Source: Mya arenaria (lineage: Eukaryota; Mollusca; Bivalvia; Myida; Myidae). From it: a DNA stretch of 64,000 nucleotides. Positions 1 to 14,055 of this stretch are shown here, piece by piece; position 1 is the stretch's first letter, and each line of letters starts with the position of its first letter. A program made the position numbers and the translations under genes. The stretch covers positions 89,246,628 to 89,310,627 of the forward strand of contig NC_069124.1 of the NCBI RefSeq assembly GCF_026914265.1, written 5' to 3'. The notes beneath the pieces were generated by a model. That model made no database searches and had not been told where the DNA came from. It saw nothing but the letters and a program-made list of their open reading frames with translations.

Positions 1-3000
1 AGACAGTGCTGCTCTAAAACGAATATACTGACTATAACAGACAGTGCTGCCCTAAAACAAATATACTGACTATAACAGACAGTGCTGCTCTAAAACGAAT
101 ATACTGACTATAACAGACAGTGCTGCTTTAAAACGAATATGCTGACTATAACAGACAGTGCTGCTTTAAAACGAATATGCTGACTATAACAGACAGTGCT
201 GCCCTAAAACAAATATACTGATTATAACAGACAGTGCTGCTCTAAAACGAATATACTGACTATAACAGACAGTGCTGCTTTTAAACGAATATACTGACTA
301 TAACAGACAGTGCTGCTCTATAACGAATTTACTGACTATAACATACAGTGCTGCCCTAAAACAAATATACTGACTATAACAGACAGTGCTGCCCTAAAAC
401 GAATATACTGATTATAACAGACAGTGCTGCTCTATAACGAATAAACTGACTATAACAGACAGTGCTGCTCTAAAACGAATATACTGACTATAACAGACAG
501 TGCTGCCCTAAAACAAATATACTGACTATAACAGACAGTGCTGCTCTAAAACGAATATACTGACTATAACAGACAGTGCTGCTTTAAAACGAATATGCTG
601 ACTATAACAGACAGTGCTGCTTTAAAACGAATATGCTGACTATAACAGACAGTGCTGCCCTAAAACAAATATACTGATTATAACAGACAGTGCTGCTCTA
701 AAACGAATATACTGACTATAACAGACAGTGCTGCTTTTAAACGAATATACTGACTATAACAGACAGTGCTGCTCTATAACGAATTTACTGACTATAACAG
801 ACAGTGCTGCCCTAAAACAAATATACTGACTATAACAGACAGTGCTGCCCTAAAACAAATATACTGATTATAACAGACAGTGCTGCTCTAAAACGAATAT
901 ACTGACTATAACAGACAGTGCTGCCCTAAAACGAATATACTGACTATAACAGACAGTGCTGCTCTAAAACGAATATACTGACTATAACAGACAGTGCTGC
1001 CCTAAAACAAATATACTGATTATAACAGACAGTGCTGCTCTAAAACGAATATACAGACTATAACAGACAGTGCTGCTTTTAAACGAATATACTGACTATA
1101 GCAGACAGTGCTGCTCTATAACGAATTTACTGACTATAACATACAGTGCTGCCCTAAAACAAATATACTGATTCTAACACACAGTGCTGCTCTATAACGA
1201 ATATACTGACTATAACAGACAGTGCTGCTTTAAAACGAATATACTGACTATAACAGACAGTGCTGCTCTATAACGAATATACTGACTATAACAGACAGTG
1301 CTGCTCTTAAACGAATATACTGACCAGAATAGACAGTGCTGCTCTATAACGAATAAACTGACTATAACAGACAGTGCTGCTCTAAAACGAATATACTGAC
1401 TATAACAGACGGTGCTGCTCTATAACGAATATACTGACTATAACAGACAGTGCTGCTCTATAACGAATTTACTGACTATAACAGACAGTGCTGTTCTATA
1501 ACGAATATACTGACTATAACAGACAGTGCTGCTCTATAACGAATATACTGACTATAACAGACAGTGCTGCTCTAAAACGAATATACTGACTATAACAGAC
1601 AGTGCTGCTCTATAACGAATATACTGACTATAACAAACAGTGTTGCTCTAAAACGAATATACTGACTATAACAGACAGTGCTGCTCTATAACGAATATAC
1701 TGACTATAACAGACAGTGCTGCTCTAAAACGAATATACTGACTATAACAGACAGTGCTGCTCTTAAACGAATATACTGACCAGAATAGACAGTGCTGCTC
1801 TATAACGAATATACTGACTATAACAGACAGTGCTGCTTTAAAACGAATATACTGACTACAACAGACGGTGCTGCTCTATAACGAATATACTGACTATAAT
1901 AGACAGTGCTGCTCTATAACGAATTTACTGACTATAACAGACAGTGCTGTTCTATAACGAATATACTGACTATAACAGACAGTGCTGCTCTATAACGAAT
2001 ATACTGACTATAACAGACAGTGCTGCTCTAAAACGAATATACTGACTATAACAGACAGTGCTGCTCTATAACGAATATACTGACTATAACAAACAGTGCT
2101 GCTCTAAAATGAATATACTGACTATAACAGACAGTGCTGCTCTATAACGAATATACTGACTATAACAGACAGTGCTGCTCTAAAACGAATATACTGACTA
2201 TAACAGACAGTGCTGCTCTTAAACGAATATACTGACCAGAACAGACAGTGCTGCTCTATAACGAATATACTGACTATAACAGACAGTGCTGCTTTAAAAC
2301 GAATATACTGACTATAACAGACAGTGCTGCTCTATAACGAATATACTGACTATAACAGACAGTGCTGCTTTAAAACGAATATACTGACTATAACAGACAG
2401 TTTGGCTCTAAAACGAATATACTGACCAGAACAGACAGTGCTGCTCTATAACGAATATACTGACTATAACAGACAGTGTTGCTCTAAAACGAATATACTA
2501 AGTATAACAGACAGTGCTGCTCTTAAACGAATATACTGACCAGAACAGATAGTGCTGCTCTATAACGAATATACTGACTATAACAGACAGTATTGCTTTA
2601 AAACAAATATACTGACAAGAACGGACAGTGCTGTTCTAAAACGAATAAACTGACCAGAACAGACAGAGCTGCTCTAAAACGAATATGCTTACCATAACAG
2701 ACAGTGCTTCTTTAAAACAAATATACTGACCAGAACAGACAGTGCTGCTCTATAACCAATATACTGACTATAACAGACAGTGCTGCTTTAAAACGAATAT
2801 ACTGACCAGAACAGACAGTGCTGCTCTATAACGAATATACTGACTATAACAGACAGTGCTGCTCTATAACGAATATACTGACTATAACAGACAGTGCTGC
2901 TCTATAACGAATATACTGACTATAACAGACAGTGCTGCTTTAAAACGAATATACTGACTATCACAGACAGTGCTGCTCTAAAACAAATATACTGACTATA

Positions 3001-6000
3001 ACAGACAGTGCTGCTCTAAAACGAATATACTGACTATCACAGACAGTGCTGCTCTTAAACGAATATACTGACCAGAACAGACAGTGCTGCTCTATAACGA
3101 ATATACTGACTATAACAGACAGTGCTGCTTTAAAACGAATATACTGACTATAACAGACAGTGCTGCTCTATAACGAACATACTGACTATAACAGACAGTG
3201 CTGCTCTATAACGAATATACTGACTATAACAGACAGTGCTGCTTTAAAACGAATATACTGACTATAACAGACAGTTTGGCTCTAAAACGAATATACTGAC
3301 CAGAACAGACAGTGCTGCTCTATAACGAATATACTGACTATAACAGACAGTGTTGCTCTAAAACGAATATACTAAGTATAACAGACAGTGCTGCTCTTAA
3401 ACGAATATACTGACCAGAACAGATAGTGCTGCTCTATAACGAATATACTGACTATAACAGACAGTGCTGCTTTAAAACAAATATACTGACAAGAACGGAC
3501 AGTGCTGTTCTAAAACGAATAAACTGACCAGAACAGACAGTGCTGCTCTAAAACGAATATGCTTACCATAACAGACAGTGCTTCTTTAAAACAAATATAC
3601 TGACCAGAACAGACAGTGCTGCTCTATAACGAATATACTGACTATAACAGACAGAGCTGTTTTAAAACGAATATACTGACCAGAACAGACAGTGCTGCTC
3701 TATAACGAATATACTGACTATAACAGACAGTGCTGCTCTATAACGAATATACTGACTATAACAGACAGTGCTGCTCTATAACGAATATACTGACTATAAC
3801 AGACAGTGCTGCTTTAAAACGAATATACTGACTATCACAGACAGTGCTGCTCTAAAACAAATATACTGACTATAACAGACAGTGCTGCTCTAAAACGAAT
3901 ATACTGACTATAACAGACAGTGCTGCTTTAAAACGAATATACTGACTATAACAGACAGTGCTGCTCTATAACGAATATACTGACTATAACAGACAGTGCT
4001 GCTCTAAAACGAATATACTGACTATAACAGACAGTGCTGCTCTATAACGAATATACTGACTATAACAGACAGTGCTGCTTTAAAACGAATATACTGACTA
4101 TAACAGACAGTTTGGCTCTAAAACGAATATACTGACCAGAACAGACAGTGCTGCTCTATAACGAATATACTGACTATAACAGACAGTGTTGCTCTAAAAC
4201 GAATATACTAAGTATAACAGACAGTGCTGCTCTTAAACGAATATACTGACCAGAACAGATAGTGCTGCTCTATAACGAATATACTGACTATAACAGACAG
4301 TGCTGCTTTAAAACATATATACTGACAAGAACGGACAGTGCTGTTCTAAAACGAATAAACTGACCAGAACAGACAGTGCTGCTCTAAAACGAATATGCTT
4401 ACCATAACAGACAGTGCTTCTTTAAAACAAATATACTGACCAGAACAGACAGTGCTGCTCTATAACGAATATACTGACTATAACAGACAGAGCTGTTTTA
4501 GAACGAATATACTGACCAGAACAGACAGTGCTGCTCTATAACGAATATACTGACTATAACAGACAGTGCTGCTCTATAACGAATATACTGACTATAACAG
4601 ACAGTGCTGCTCTATAACGAATATACTGACTATAACAGACAGTGCTGCTTTAAAACGAATATACTGACTATCACAGACAGTGCTGCTCTAAAACAAATAT
4701 ACTGACTGTAACAGACAGTGCTGCTCTAAAACGAATATACTGACTATAACAGACAGTGCTGCTCTTAAACGAATATACTGACTATAACAGACAGTGCTGC
4801 TCTATAACGAATATACTGACTATAACAGACAGTGCTGCTTTAAAACGAATATACTGACTATAACAGACAGTGCTGCTCTATAACGAATATACTGACTATA
4901 ACAGACAGTGCTGCTTTAAAACGAATATACTGACTATAACAGACAGTTTGGCTCTAAAACGAATATACTGACCAGAACAGACAGTGCTGCTCTATAACGA
5001 ATATACTGACTATAACAGACAGTGTTGCTCTAAAACGAATATACTAAGTATAACAGACAGTGCTGCTCTTAAACGAATATACTGACCAGAACAGATAGTG
5101 CTGCTCTATAACGAATATACTGACTAAAACAGACAGTGCTGCTTTAAAACAAATATACTGACAAGAACGGACAGTGCTGTTCTAAAACGAATAAACTGAC
5201 CAGAACAGACAGACCTGCTCTAAAACGAATATGCATACCATAACAGACAGTGCTTCTTTAAAACAAATATACTGACCAGAACAGACAGTGCTGCTCTATA
5301 ACCAATATACTGACTATAACAGACAGTGCTGCTCTATAACGAATATACTGACTATAACAGACAGTGCTGCTTTAAAACGAATATACTGACCAGAACAGAC
5401 AGTGCTGCTTTAAAACGAATATACTGACTATAACAGACAGTGCTGCTTTAAAACGAATATACTGACTATAACAGACAGTGCTGCTCTATAACGAATATAC
5501 TGACTATAACAGACAGTGCTGCTCTTAAACGAATATACTGACCAGAATAGACAGTGCTGCTCTATAACGAATATACTGACTATAACAGACAGTGCTGCTT
5601 TAAAACGAATATACTGACTACAACAGACGGTGCTGCTCTATAACGAATATACTGACTATAACAGACAGTGCTGCTCTATAACGAATATACTGACTATAAC
5701 AGACAGTGCTGTTCTATAACGAATATACTGACTATAACAGACAGTGCTGCTCTAAAACGAATATACTGACTATAACAGACAGTGCTGCTCTATAACGAAT
5801 ATACTGACTATAACAGACAGTGCTGCTCTAAAATGAATATACTGACTATAACAGACAGTGCTGCTCTATAACGAATATACTGACTATAACAGACAGTGCT
5901 GCTCTAAAACGAATATACTGACTATAACAGACAATGCTGCTCTTAAATGAATATACTGACCAGAACAGACAGTGCTGCTCTATAACGAATATACTGACTA

Positions 6001-9000
6001 TAACAGACAGTGCTGCTTTAAAACGAATATACTGACTATAACAGACGGTGCCGCTCTATAACGAATATACTAAATATAACAGACAGTGCTGCTTTAAAAC
6101 GAATATACTGACTATAACAGACAGTGCTGCTTTAAAACGAATATACTGACCAGAACAGACAGTGCTGCTCGATAACGAATATACTGACTATAACAGACAG
6201 TGTTGCTTTTAAACAAATATACTGACTATAACAGACAGTGCTGCTCTATAACGAATATACTGACTATAACAGACAGTGCTGCTTTAAAACGAATATACTA
6301 TCTATAACAGACAGTTTGGCTCTAAAACGAATATACTGACCAGAACAGACAGTGCTGTTCTATAACGAATATACTGACAATAACAGACAGTGTTACTCTA
6401 AAACGAATATACTAAGTATAACAGACAGTGCTGCTCTTAAACGAATATACTGACCAGAACAGATAGTGCTGCTCTATAACGAATATACTGACTATAACAG
6501 ACAGTGCTGCTTTAAAACAAATATACTGACAAGAACGGACAGTGCTGTTCTAAAACGAATAAACTGACCAGAACAGACAGAGCTGCTCTAAAACGAATAT
6601 GCTTACCATAACAGACAGTGCTTCTTTAAAACAAATATACTGACTATAACAGACAGTGCTGCTCTATAACGAATATACTGACTATAACAGACAGTGCTGC
6701 TCTAAAACGAATATACTGACTATAACAGACAGTGCTGCTCGATAACGAATATACTGACCAGAACAGACAGTGCTGCTCTAAAACGAATATACTGACTATA
6801 ACAGACAGTGCTGCTTTAAAACGAATATACTGACTACAACAGACGGTGCTGCTCTATAACGAATATACTGACTATAACAGACAGTGCTGCTCTAAAACGA
6901 ATATTCTGACCAGAACAGACAGTGTTGCTCTATAACGAATATACTGACCAGAACAGACAGTGCTGCTCTATAACGAATATACTGACTGTAACAGACAGTG
7001 CTGCTTTAAAACGAATATACTGACTATAACAGACGGTGCTGCTCTATAACGAATATACTAAATATAACAGACAGTGCTGCTTTAAAACGAATATACTGAC
7101 TATAACAGACAGTGCTGATTTAAAACGAATATACTGACCAGAACAGACAGTGCTGCTCTATAACGAATATACTGACTATAACAGACAGTGCTGCTCTAAA
7201 ACGAATATTCTGACCAGAACAGACAGTGCTGCTCTATAACGAATATACTGACTATAACAGACAGTGCTGCTTTAAAACGAATATACTGACTATAACAGAC
7301 AGTGCTGCTTTAAAACGAATATACTGACTATAACAGACAGTGCTGCTCTATAACGAATATACTGACTATAACATATAGTGCTGCTCTATAACGAATATAC
7401 TGACTATATTAGACAGTGCTGCTCTAAAACGAATATACTGACTATAACAGACAGTGCTGCTCTTAAACGAATTTACTGACTATAACAGACAGTGCTGCTC
7501 TAAAACGAATATACTGACTATAACAGACAGTGCTGCTCTAAAACGAATATACTGACTATAACAGACAGTGCTGCTTTAAAACGAATATACTGACTATAAC
7601 AGACAATGCTGTTCTAAAACGAATATACTGACTATAACAGACAGTGCTGCTCTATAACGAATATACTGACTATAACAGACAGTGCTGCTCTTAAACGAAT
7701 TTACTGACTATAACAGACAGTGCTGCTCTAAAACGAATATACTGACTATAACAGACGGTGCTGCTTTAAAACGAATATACTGACTATAACAGACAGTGCT
7801 GCTTTAAAACGAATATACTGACTATAACAGACAATGCTGTTCTATAACGAATATACTGACTATAACAGACAGTGCTGCTCTATAACGAATATACTGACTA
7901 TAACAGACAGTGCTGCTTTAAAACGAATATACTGACTATAACAGACAGTGCTGCTCTATAACGAATATACTGACTATAACAGACAGTGTTGCTCTAAAAT
8001 GAATATACTGACTATAACAGACAGTGCTGTTCTATAACGAATATACTGACTATAACAGACAGTGCTGTTCTAAAACGAACGAATATACTGACTATAACAG
8101 ACAGTGCTGCTCGATAACGAATATACTGACCAGAACAGACAGTGCTGCTCTATAACGAATATACTGACTATAACAGACAGTGCTGCTTTAAAACGAATAT
8201 ACTGACTATAACAGACGGTGCCGCTCTATAACGAATATACTAAATATAACAGACAGTGCTGCTTTAAAACGAATATACTGACTATAACAGACAGTGCTGC
8301 TTTAAAACGAATATACTGACCAGAACAGACAGTGCTGCTCGATAACGAATATACTGACTATAACAGACAGTGTTGCTTTAAAACGAATATACTGACTATA
8401 ACAGACAGTGCTGCTCTATAACGAATATACTGACTATAACAGACAGTGCTGCTTTAAAACGAATATACTGACTATAACAGACAGTGTTGCTCTAAAACGA
8501 ATATACTGACCAGAACAGACAGTGCTGCTGTATAACGAATATACTGACTATAACAGACAGTGTTGCTCTAAAACGAATATACTGACCAGAACAGACAGTG
8601 CTGCTCTATAACGAATATACTGACTATAACAGACAGTGTTGCTCTAAAACGAATATACTAAATATAACAGACAGTGCTGCTCTTAAACGAATATACTGAC
8701 AAGAACAGACAGTGCTGCTCTATAACGAATATACTGACTATAACAGACAGTGCTGCTCTAAAACAAATATACTGACAAGAACGGACAGTGCTGTTCTAAA
8801 ACGAATAAACTGACCAGAACAGACAGAGCTGCTCTAAAACCAATATGCTTACCATAACAGACAGTGCTTCTTTAAAACAAATATACTGAATATAACAGAC
8901 AGTGCTGCTCTATAACGAATATACTGACTATAACAGACAGTGCTGCTCTAAAACGAATATACTGACTATAACAGACAGTGCTGCTCTAAAACGAATATAC

Positions 9001-11720
9001 TGACTATAACAGACAGTGCTGCTCTAAAACGAATATATTGACTATAACAGACATTGCTGTTCTAAAACGAATATACTGACTATAACAGACAGTGCTGCTT
9101 TAAAACGATTATATTGACTATAACAGACAGTGCTGCTTTAAAACGAATATAGTGACTATAACAGACAGTGCTGCTTTAAAACGAATATACTGACTATAAC
9201 AGACAGTGCTGCTTTAAAACGAATATACTGACTATAACAGACAGTGATGCTTTATAACGAATATACTGACTATAACAAACAGTGCTGCTCTATAACGAAT
9301 ATACTGACTATAACAAACAGTGCTGCTCTATAACGAATATACTGACTATAACAGACAGTGTTGCTCGATAACGAATATACTGACTATAACAGACAGTGCT
9401 GCTCTAAAACGAATATACTGACTATAACAGACAGTGCTGCTTTAAAACGAATATACTGACTATAACAGACAGTGCTGCTCTATAACGAATATACTGAATA
9501 TAACAGACAGTGCTGCTCTAAAACGAATATACTGACTATAACAGACAGTGCTGCTCTAAAACGAATATACTGAATATAACAGACAGTGCTGCTCTAAAAC
9601 GAATATACTGACCATAACAGACAGTGCTGCTCTAAAACGAATATACTGAATATAACAGACAGTGCTGCTCTAAAACGAATATACTGACTATAACAGACAG
9701 TGCTGCTCTAAAACGAATATACTGACTATAACAGACAGTGCTGCTCTTAAACGAATATACTGAATATAACAGGCAGTGCTGCTCTAAAACGAATATACTG
9801 ACTATAACAGACAGTGCTGCTTTAAAACGAATATACTGACTATAACATACAGTGCTGCTTTAAAACGAATATACTGACTATAACATACAGTGCTGCTTTA
9901 AAACAAGTATACTGACCATAACAGATAGTGCTGCTTTCGAACAAATATAGTGGTCAGAACAGACAGTGCTGCTCTAAAAAGAATAAACTGGCCAGAACAG
10001 ACGGTGCTTCTTTAAAACAAATATACTGACTATAACAGACAATGCTGCTTTTAAACAAATAAACTGTCAAGAACAGACGGTGCTTCAAATCAAATATACT
10101 GGTCATAAGAGACAATGCTGGTTTAAAACAAATACATGTATACTGACCAGAACAGATAGCGCTGCCTTCATACAAATATACTTGCCGTAATAGTCAGTGC
10201 TGCTTTAAACCAAATTAACTGACCAGAACAGACAGTGCTGCTTTAAAACAAATTTACTGACCAGAACAGATAGCGCTGCCTTCATACAAATATACTTGCC
10301 GTAATAGTCAGTGCTGCTTTAAACCAAATTAACTGACCAGAACAGACAGTGCTGCTTTAAAGCAAATTTACTGACCAGAACAGATAGCGCTGCCTTCATA
10401 CAAATATGCTTGCCATAATAGTCAGTGCTGCTTTAAACCAAATTAACTGACCAGAACAGACGGTGCTGCTTTAAATCAAAATTGTTATTATGGCCTGAAC
10501 AGACAGTGCTGCTCTAAAACGAATATACTGACCAGAACAGAAAATGCTGCTCTCAAACGAATATACTGACTAGAACAGTCAGTGCTGCTCTAAAACGAAT
10601 ATACTGACCAGAACAGAAAATGCTGCTCTAAAACGAATATACTGACTATAACAGACAGTGCTGCTCTAAAACGAATATACTGACTATAACAGACAGTGCT
10701 GCTCTTAAACGAATATACTGAATATAACAGGCAGTGCTGCTCTAAAACGAATATACTGACTATAACAGACAGTGCTGCTTTAAAACGAATATACTGACTA
10801 TAACATACAGTGCTGCTTTAAAACGAATATACTGACTATAACATACAGTGCTGCTTTAAAACAAGTATACTGACCATAACAGATAGTGCTGCTTTCGAAC
10901 AAATATAGTGGTCAGAACAGACAGTGCTGCTCTAAAAAGAATAAACTGGCCAGAACAGACGGTGCTTCTTTAAAACAAATATACTGACTATAACAGACAA
11001 TGCTGCTTTTAAACAAATAAACTGTCAAGAACAGACGGTGCTTCAAATCAAATATACTGGTCATAAGAGACAATGCTGGTTTAAAACAAATACATGTATA
11101 CTGACCAGAACAGATAGCGCTGCCTTCATACAAATATACTTGCCGTAATAGTCAGTGCTGCTTTAAACCAAATTAACTGACCAGAACAGACAGTGCTGCT
11201 TTAAAACAAATTTACTGACCAGAACAGATAGCGCTGCCTTCATACAAATATACTTGCCGTAATAGTCAGTGCTGCTTTAAACCAAATTAACTGACGAGAA
11301 CAGACAGTGCTGCTTTAAAGCAAATTTACTGACCAGAACAGATAGCGCTGCCTTCATACAAATATGCTTGCCATAATAGTCAGTGCTGCTTTAAACCAAA
11401 TTAACTGACCAGAACAGACGGTGCTGCTTTAAATCAAAATTGTTATTATGGCCTGAACAGACAGTGCTGCTCTAAAACGAATATACTGACCAGAACAGAA
11501 AATGCTGCTCTCAAACGAATATACTGACTAGAACAGTCAGTGCTGCTCTAAAACGAATATACTGACCAGAACAGAAAATGCTGCTCTAAAACGAATATAC
11601 TGACTATAACAGACAGTGCTGCTCTAAAACGAATATACTGACCAGAACTGACAGAGCTGCTTTAAAACAAATATACTGGCCAGAACAGACAGTGCTGCTC
11701 TTAAACGAATATACTGACCT
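1..11720. repeat. 38-bp satellite array with higher-order repeats
   Basis: About 300 tandem copies of a 38-bp unit (AGACAGTGCTGCTCTAAAAC followed by an 18-base GAATATACTG... half). Unit variants recur in order: the TTTGGCTC variant lies at 2401, 3275, 4111, 4947 and 6315, spacings of 23, 22, 22 and 36 units, so a block of about 22 units (836 bp) was itself amplified. From about 9.9 kb the units are more diverged, and a 958-bp segment is duplicated in tandem. Short open frames inside are by-products of the repeat. No gene is visible. The array ends at about 11720, 240 bp before the first virus-style gene. Confidence 0.97.
9680..11595. repeat. 958-bp tandem duplication at the satellite edge
   Basis: Two near-identical 958-bp segments lie head to tail: the stretch at 9954-10175 recurs at 10912-11133 with the same order of diverged units, including copies with extra bases such as the ACATGTATAC variant. 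Boundaries are approximate because the whole region is repetitive. It shows that the diverged edge of the satellite was copied recently as a block. Confidence 0.85.
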
Positions 11721-11962
11721 GTTATATATATATTGCCTTTCACAAAACATGAGCGTATATAGCAAACTGTGAAGTTTTGTTTTGATGTTTGAAAAATGAA
11801 AATGGAAATGGAATGGACTTGGGGAAATAGGCTGATAGAAAAGGCCCCCCCCCCCTTGTTGAAAATCCCCCCCCCCTTATTTTCACCCCCGTTTTCTGTA
11901 TTCCATTATTTGTGGTGGCTACAAAGAACTCATGCACACATACAAACACACAAACATACATT
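11721..11962. other. Satellite-to-gene junction with poly-C tracts
   Basis: A TATATATA stretch at about 11720-11731 follows directly on the last satellite unit. Two poly-C runs of about 11-13 bases lie between 11846 and 11888. No gene is seen. The homopolymers are probably slippage-prone, and the base counts should be treated with caution. Confidence 0.5.
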
Positions 11963-12376
11963 ATGACAGCCGATACAGCCGATACAGATCCAAACATGTC
12001 AAACATGTCAAACATGTTAAACACGTCAAAATATTCGTATGATAAGAGATTCGGAAAACGTTTTCGATGTTGTGAGTGGTGTGGTGGATACAGTAACATT
12101 GACTATCTCTTACTCGTTATGAAAAACTGTGTGTTCGAACATTCCGCGTGTCCAAGCTGTTTCGATAAATACAATGGCTCTTGTCCTGCTTGTTGGTTGA
12201 ACCATCCAGTTGCGTTAGCACACATTAAGGAAAGGAAACGATACTACAAGAAATTGGGTAAAATAGAAACTTACGACTGGTTATTGAGAGAGATGAGGCA
12301 TGATTACCTCGCCACCATTAAGAAAAGCACAAGGGAAAAGTTCAAAAGTGACGTGTTGATGTTCGCCTTTTTGTAA
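11963..12376 (+). CDS. Small zinc-binding (RING-like) protein, copy 1
   Basis: 137 residues from the first ATG; the frame is open further upstream but begins there with GTG. The core is Cys-rich: CEWCGGYSNIDY, then a His in FEHSAC, then PSCFDK and CPACW, giving four Cys pairs or Cys/His positions as in RING or treble-clef zinc fingers. The tail is basic (KERKRYYKK). A close relative lies at 13603-13971, with the same core and the shared YDK-R-GKRFR approach to it, so the two arose by duplication. Short zinc proteins of this kind are common in large invertebrate DNA viruses, often as E3 ligases or transcription modulators, but neither role is shown here. No exact family recognised. Confidence 0.75.
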   Translation: MTADTADTDPNMSNMSNMLNTSKYSYDKRFGKRFRCCEWCGGYSNIDYLLLVMKNCVFEHSACPSCFDKYNGSCPACWLNHPVALAHIKERKRYYKKLGKIETYDWLLREMRHDYLATIKKSTREKFKSDVLMFAFL

Positions 12377-12393
12377 TGCAAAGTTCAAAAGGG

Positions 12394-12399
12394 TATAAA
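12394..12399 (+). promoter_or_regulatory. TATA box for the 12455 gene
   Basis: TATAAA in the context GGGTATAAAAGC, 56 bp before the chosen ATG. An in-frame TTG at 12419 would lie at or before the expected transcription start, which supports 12455 as the start codon. Confidence 0.7.
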
Positions 12400-12454
12400 A
12401 GCAAAAGACTGCAAAACATTGCAAAATACTGCAAAGCCAAACTGCAAAGAGATC

Positions 12455-13306
12455 ATGGCAAAGCTAATCAAATGTTTAATGTCAGATGAAAATGAATCCA
12501 ATCACCACCGATATTGGCTTAAACATGAAAACAAGGGTACCCCCTTTTCATGCCATGATTTTTTCGATATGTACCTCTGCAATTTCTGTATCGATAACTG
12601 CCAGTGCGACGACTGTAAATTGTACAGACAGAAGATGGATTTGAATGATTCCAATGCCATGAACTGTGAGATGGATGAGCTGGCTAACACCGTAAAAACA
12701 CAGAAATCAGACAACAGCAATACCTTACCGCAACAAACCGAATCGATGAGTGTTGATATGTTGGATAAGGAAATGTTCATGAATTATTATGAAATGTTCA
12801 AACCGCAGATGGATTTAAACGATTCCAGTTCCAATGCGGGAATGAAAAGAAAAGTGGAAAATGGTGAGATGGATAACATTGTAAAAAGACAGAAAATAGA
12901 ATACAGCAATACCTCCCCCCAGCAAACCGAATCGATGAGAGTTGGTATGTTTGACAAGGACAATGACTGTATGGATCTTGTCCTTTCAGATGATGACGAT
13001 ATCGAGAATGGGAATTTTAGCGATGATCTTGAAAATTCTTCGCCGGCTTCCCCTTTGGATCATGATAAAGTTGCGAAAATACTTGAACAAATATACAATA
13101 TTCAGGAGTCAAAATATGAGGCAGACCAGATCAGGAGGTGCGTTGAAATGTACAGAGAGATCAAGTATTGTGAGACGGAAGAAGCGAGGACAGCACTGAG
13201 ACACAGACGATTATGTTCAAACGATTATGCTGAACCTGAGATTCTAGACGATTTTCTGTTGAAACACATAGGCTATATGTGGGAAACGATAAAACCGTAT
13301 TTATGA
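12455..13306 (+). CDS. Acidic regulator-like protein with Cys-rich N-terminus and internal repeat
   Basis: 283 residues from an ATG in strong context (ATCATGG) behind a TATA box. The N-terminus holds a possible zinc site (CNFCIDNCQCDDC). The middle contains two diverged copies of a ~45-residue unit, each starting MDLNDS and ending with QQTESM. The second copy carries a bipartite basic stretch (KRKV...KRQK) that looks like a nuclear localisation signal. An acidic patch (LSDDDDIE) and a helical C-terminus follow. AATAAA lies at 13400-13405. Acidic patch plus NLS plus Cys-rich head suggests a nuclear regulatory protein; that is inference, and no family is recognised. Confidence 0.7.
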   Translation: MAKLIKCLMSDENESNHHRYWLKHENKGTPFSCHDFFDMYLCNFCIDNCQCDDCKLYRQKMDLNDSNAMNCEMDELANTVKTQKSDNSNTLPQQTESMSVDMLDKEMFMNYYEMFKPQMDLNDSSSNAGMKRKVENGEMDNIVKRQKIEYSNTSPQQTESMRVGMFDKDNDCMDLVLSDDDDIENGNFSDDLENSSPASPLDHDKVAKILEQIYNIQESKYEADQIRRCVEMYREIKYCETEEARTALRHRRLCSNDYAEPEILDDFLLKHIGYMWETIKPYL

Positions 13307-13602
13307 ACAATGAACCTGGGGACTCTGAGTATCATGACTTTGGAGACATTTAGTGTGTTATGATGTTTCAAGTTTTTGTAGATAACGATTCAATTGTAAA
13401 ATAAACATGAAAAAATGAAATATTCTTTGTCTTGTGTTTTCGTAAATGTGTAAAACGCAGCAAATATAGACAATAGTTTATTGTGTCACCAACGGTTAAG
13501 ACTTGCCATGTTACTGTTGTCAAAACATTTGAATTACATAAACTGAATGAAATTGACTTGACACTATATTAGTGAAATATTTTTGAACCTCTTAAATAAA
13601 GT

Positions 13603-13971
13603 ATGGCTCACAACAACGGTAAAAAAAACTCAAAATGTATTTCGTATGATAAGAGACTCGGAAAACGTTTCAGAGCTTGTCATTGGTGCGGTGGCTACAG
13701 TAACATTGACTATCGCTTGCTCGTTATGAAACAATGTGCATTCGAACATTCCGCGTGTCCAAGCTGTTTTGATAAATACAACGGCTTTTGTCCCGCTTGT
13801 TGGATAAACCACCCGGCACGAAAAATGAATAGAAGAAACATAAAACGTTACTACAAAAGATTGGGTAACTCAGAAGGAAAAGATTATCTGGCCAGAATCA
13901 AGCAAAGCGCAAGAAAACAGTTTAAGCACAACGTTCTGAGATTTGCGTTTCTAAGACTAAGGATAACATAA
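13603..13971 (+). CDS. Small zinc-binding (RING-like) protein, copy 2
   Basis: 122 residues, with the same Cys core as the 11963 gene (CHWCGGYSNIDY, FEHSACPSCFDK, CPACW) and a basic tail. The two copies flank the 12455 regulator. An AATAAA signal at 13972-13977 follows the stop codon directly, a compact 3' end typical of viral genes. The N-terminus differs from copy 1, lacking its Thr/Asp/Asn-rich leader. Probable zinc-binding protein; function unknown. Confidence 0.75.
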   Translation: MAHNNGKKNSKCISYDKRLGKRFRACHWCGGYSNIDYRLLVMKQCAFEHSACPSCFDKYNGFCPACWINHPARKMNRRNIKRYYKRLGNSEGKDYLARIKQSARKQFKHNVLRFAFLRLRIT

Positions 13972-14055
13972 AATAAACATAAAAAACGAATGCTTTGAAA
14001 TTGCTTTTTATTGAACTTCGTAATATTCACTTGTAAGTGGCAGAAGTAAAGTAAT

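Noticed and set aside
9954-11133. Two identical 73-residue minus-strand frames in the satellite
   Set aside because: They are products of the 958-bp duplication of a 38-bp repeat; no start signal and no protein character.
1-11720. Possible CRISPR-like array
   Set aside because: Units are directly adjacent with no unique spacers, and the setting is eukaryotic; it is a plain satellite.
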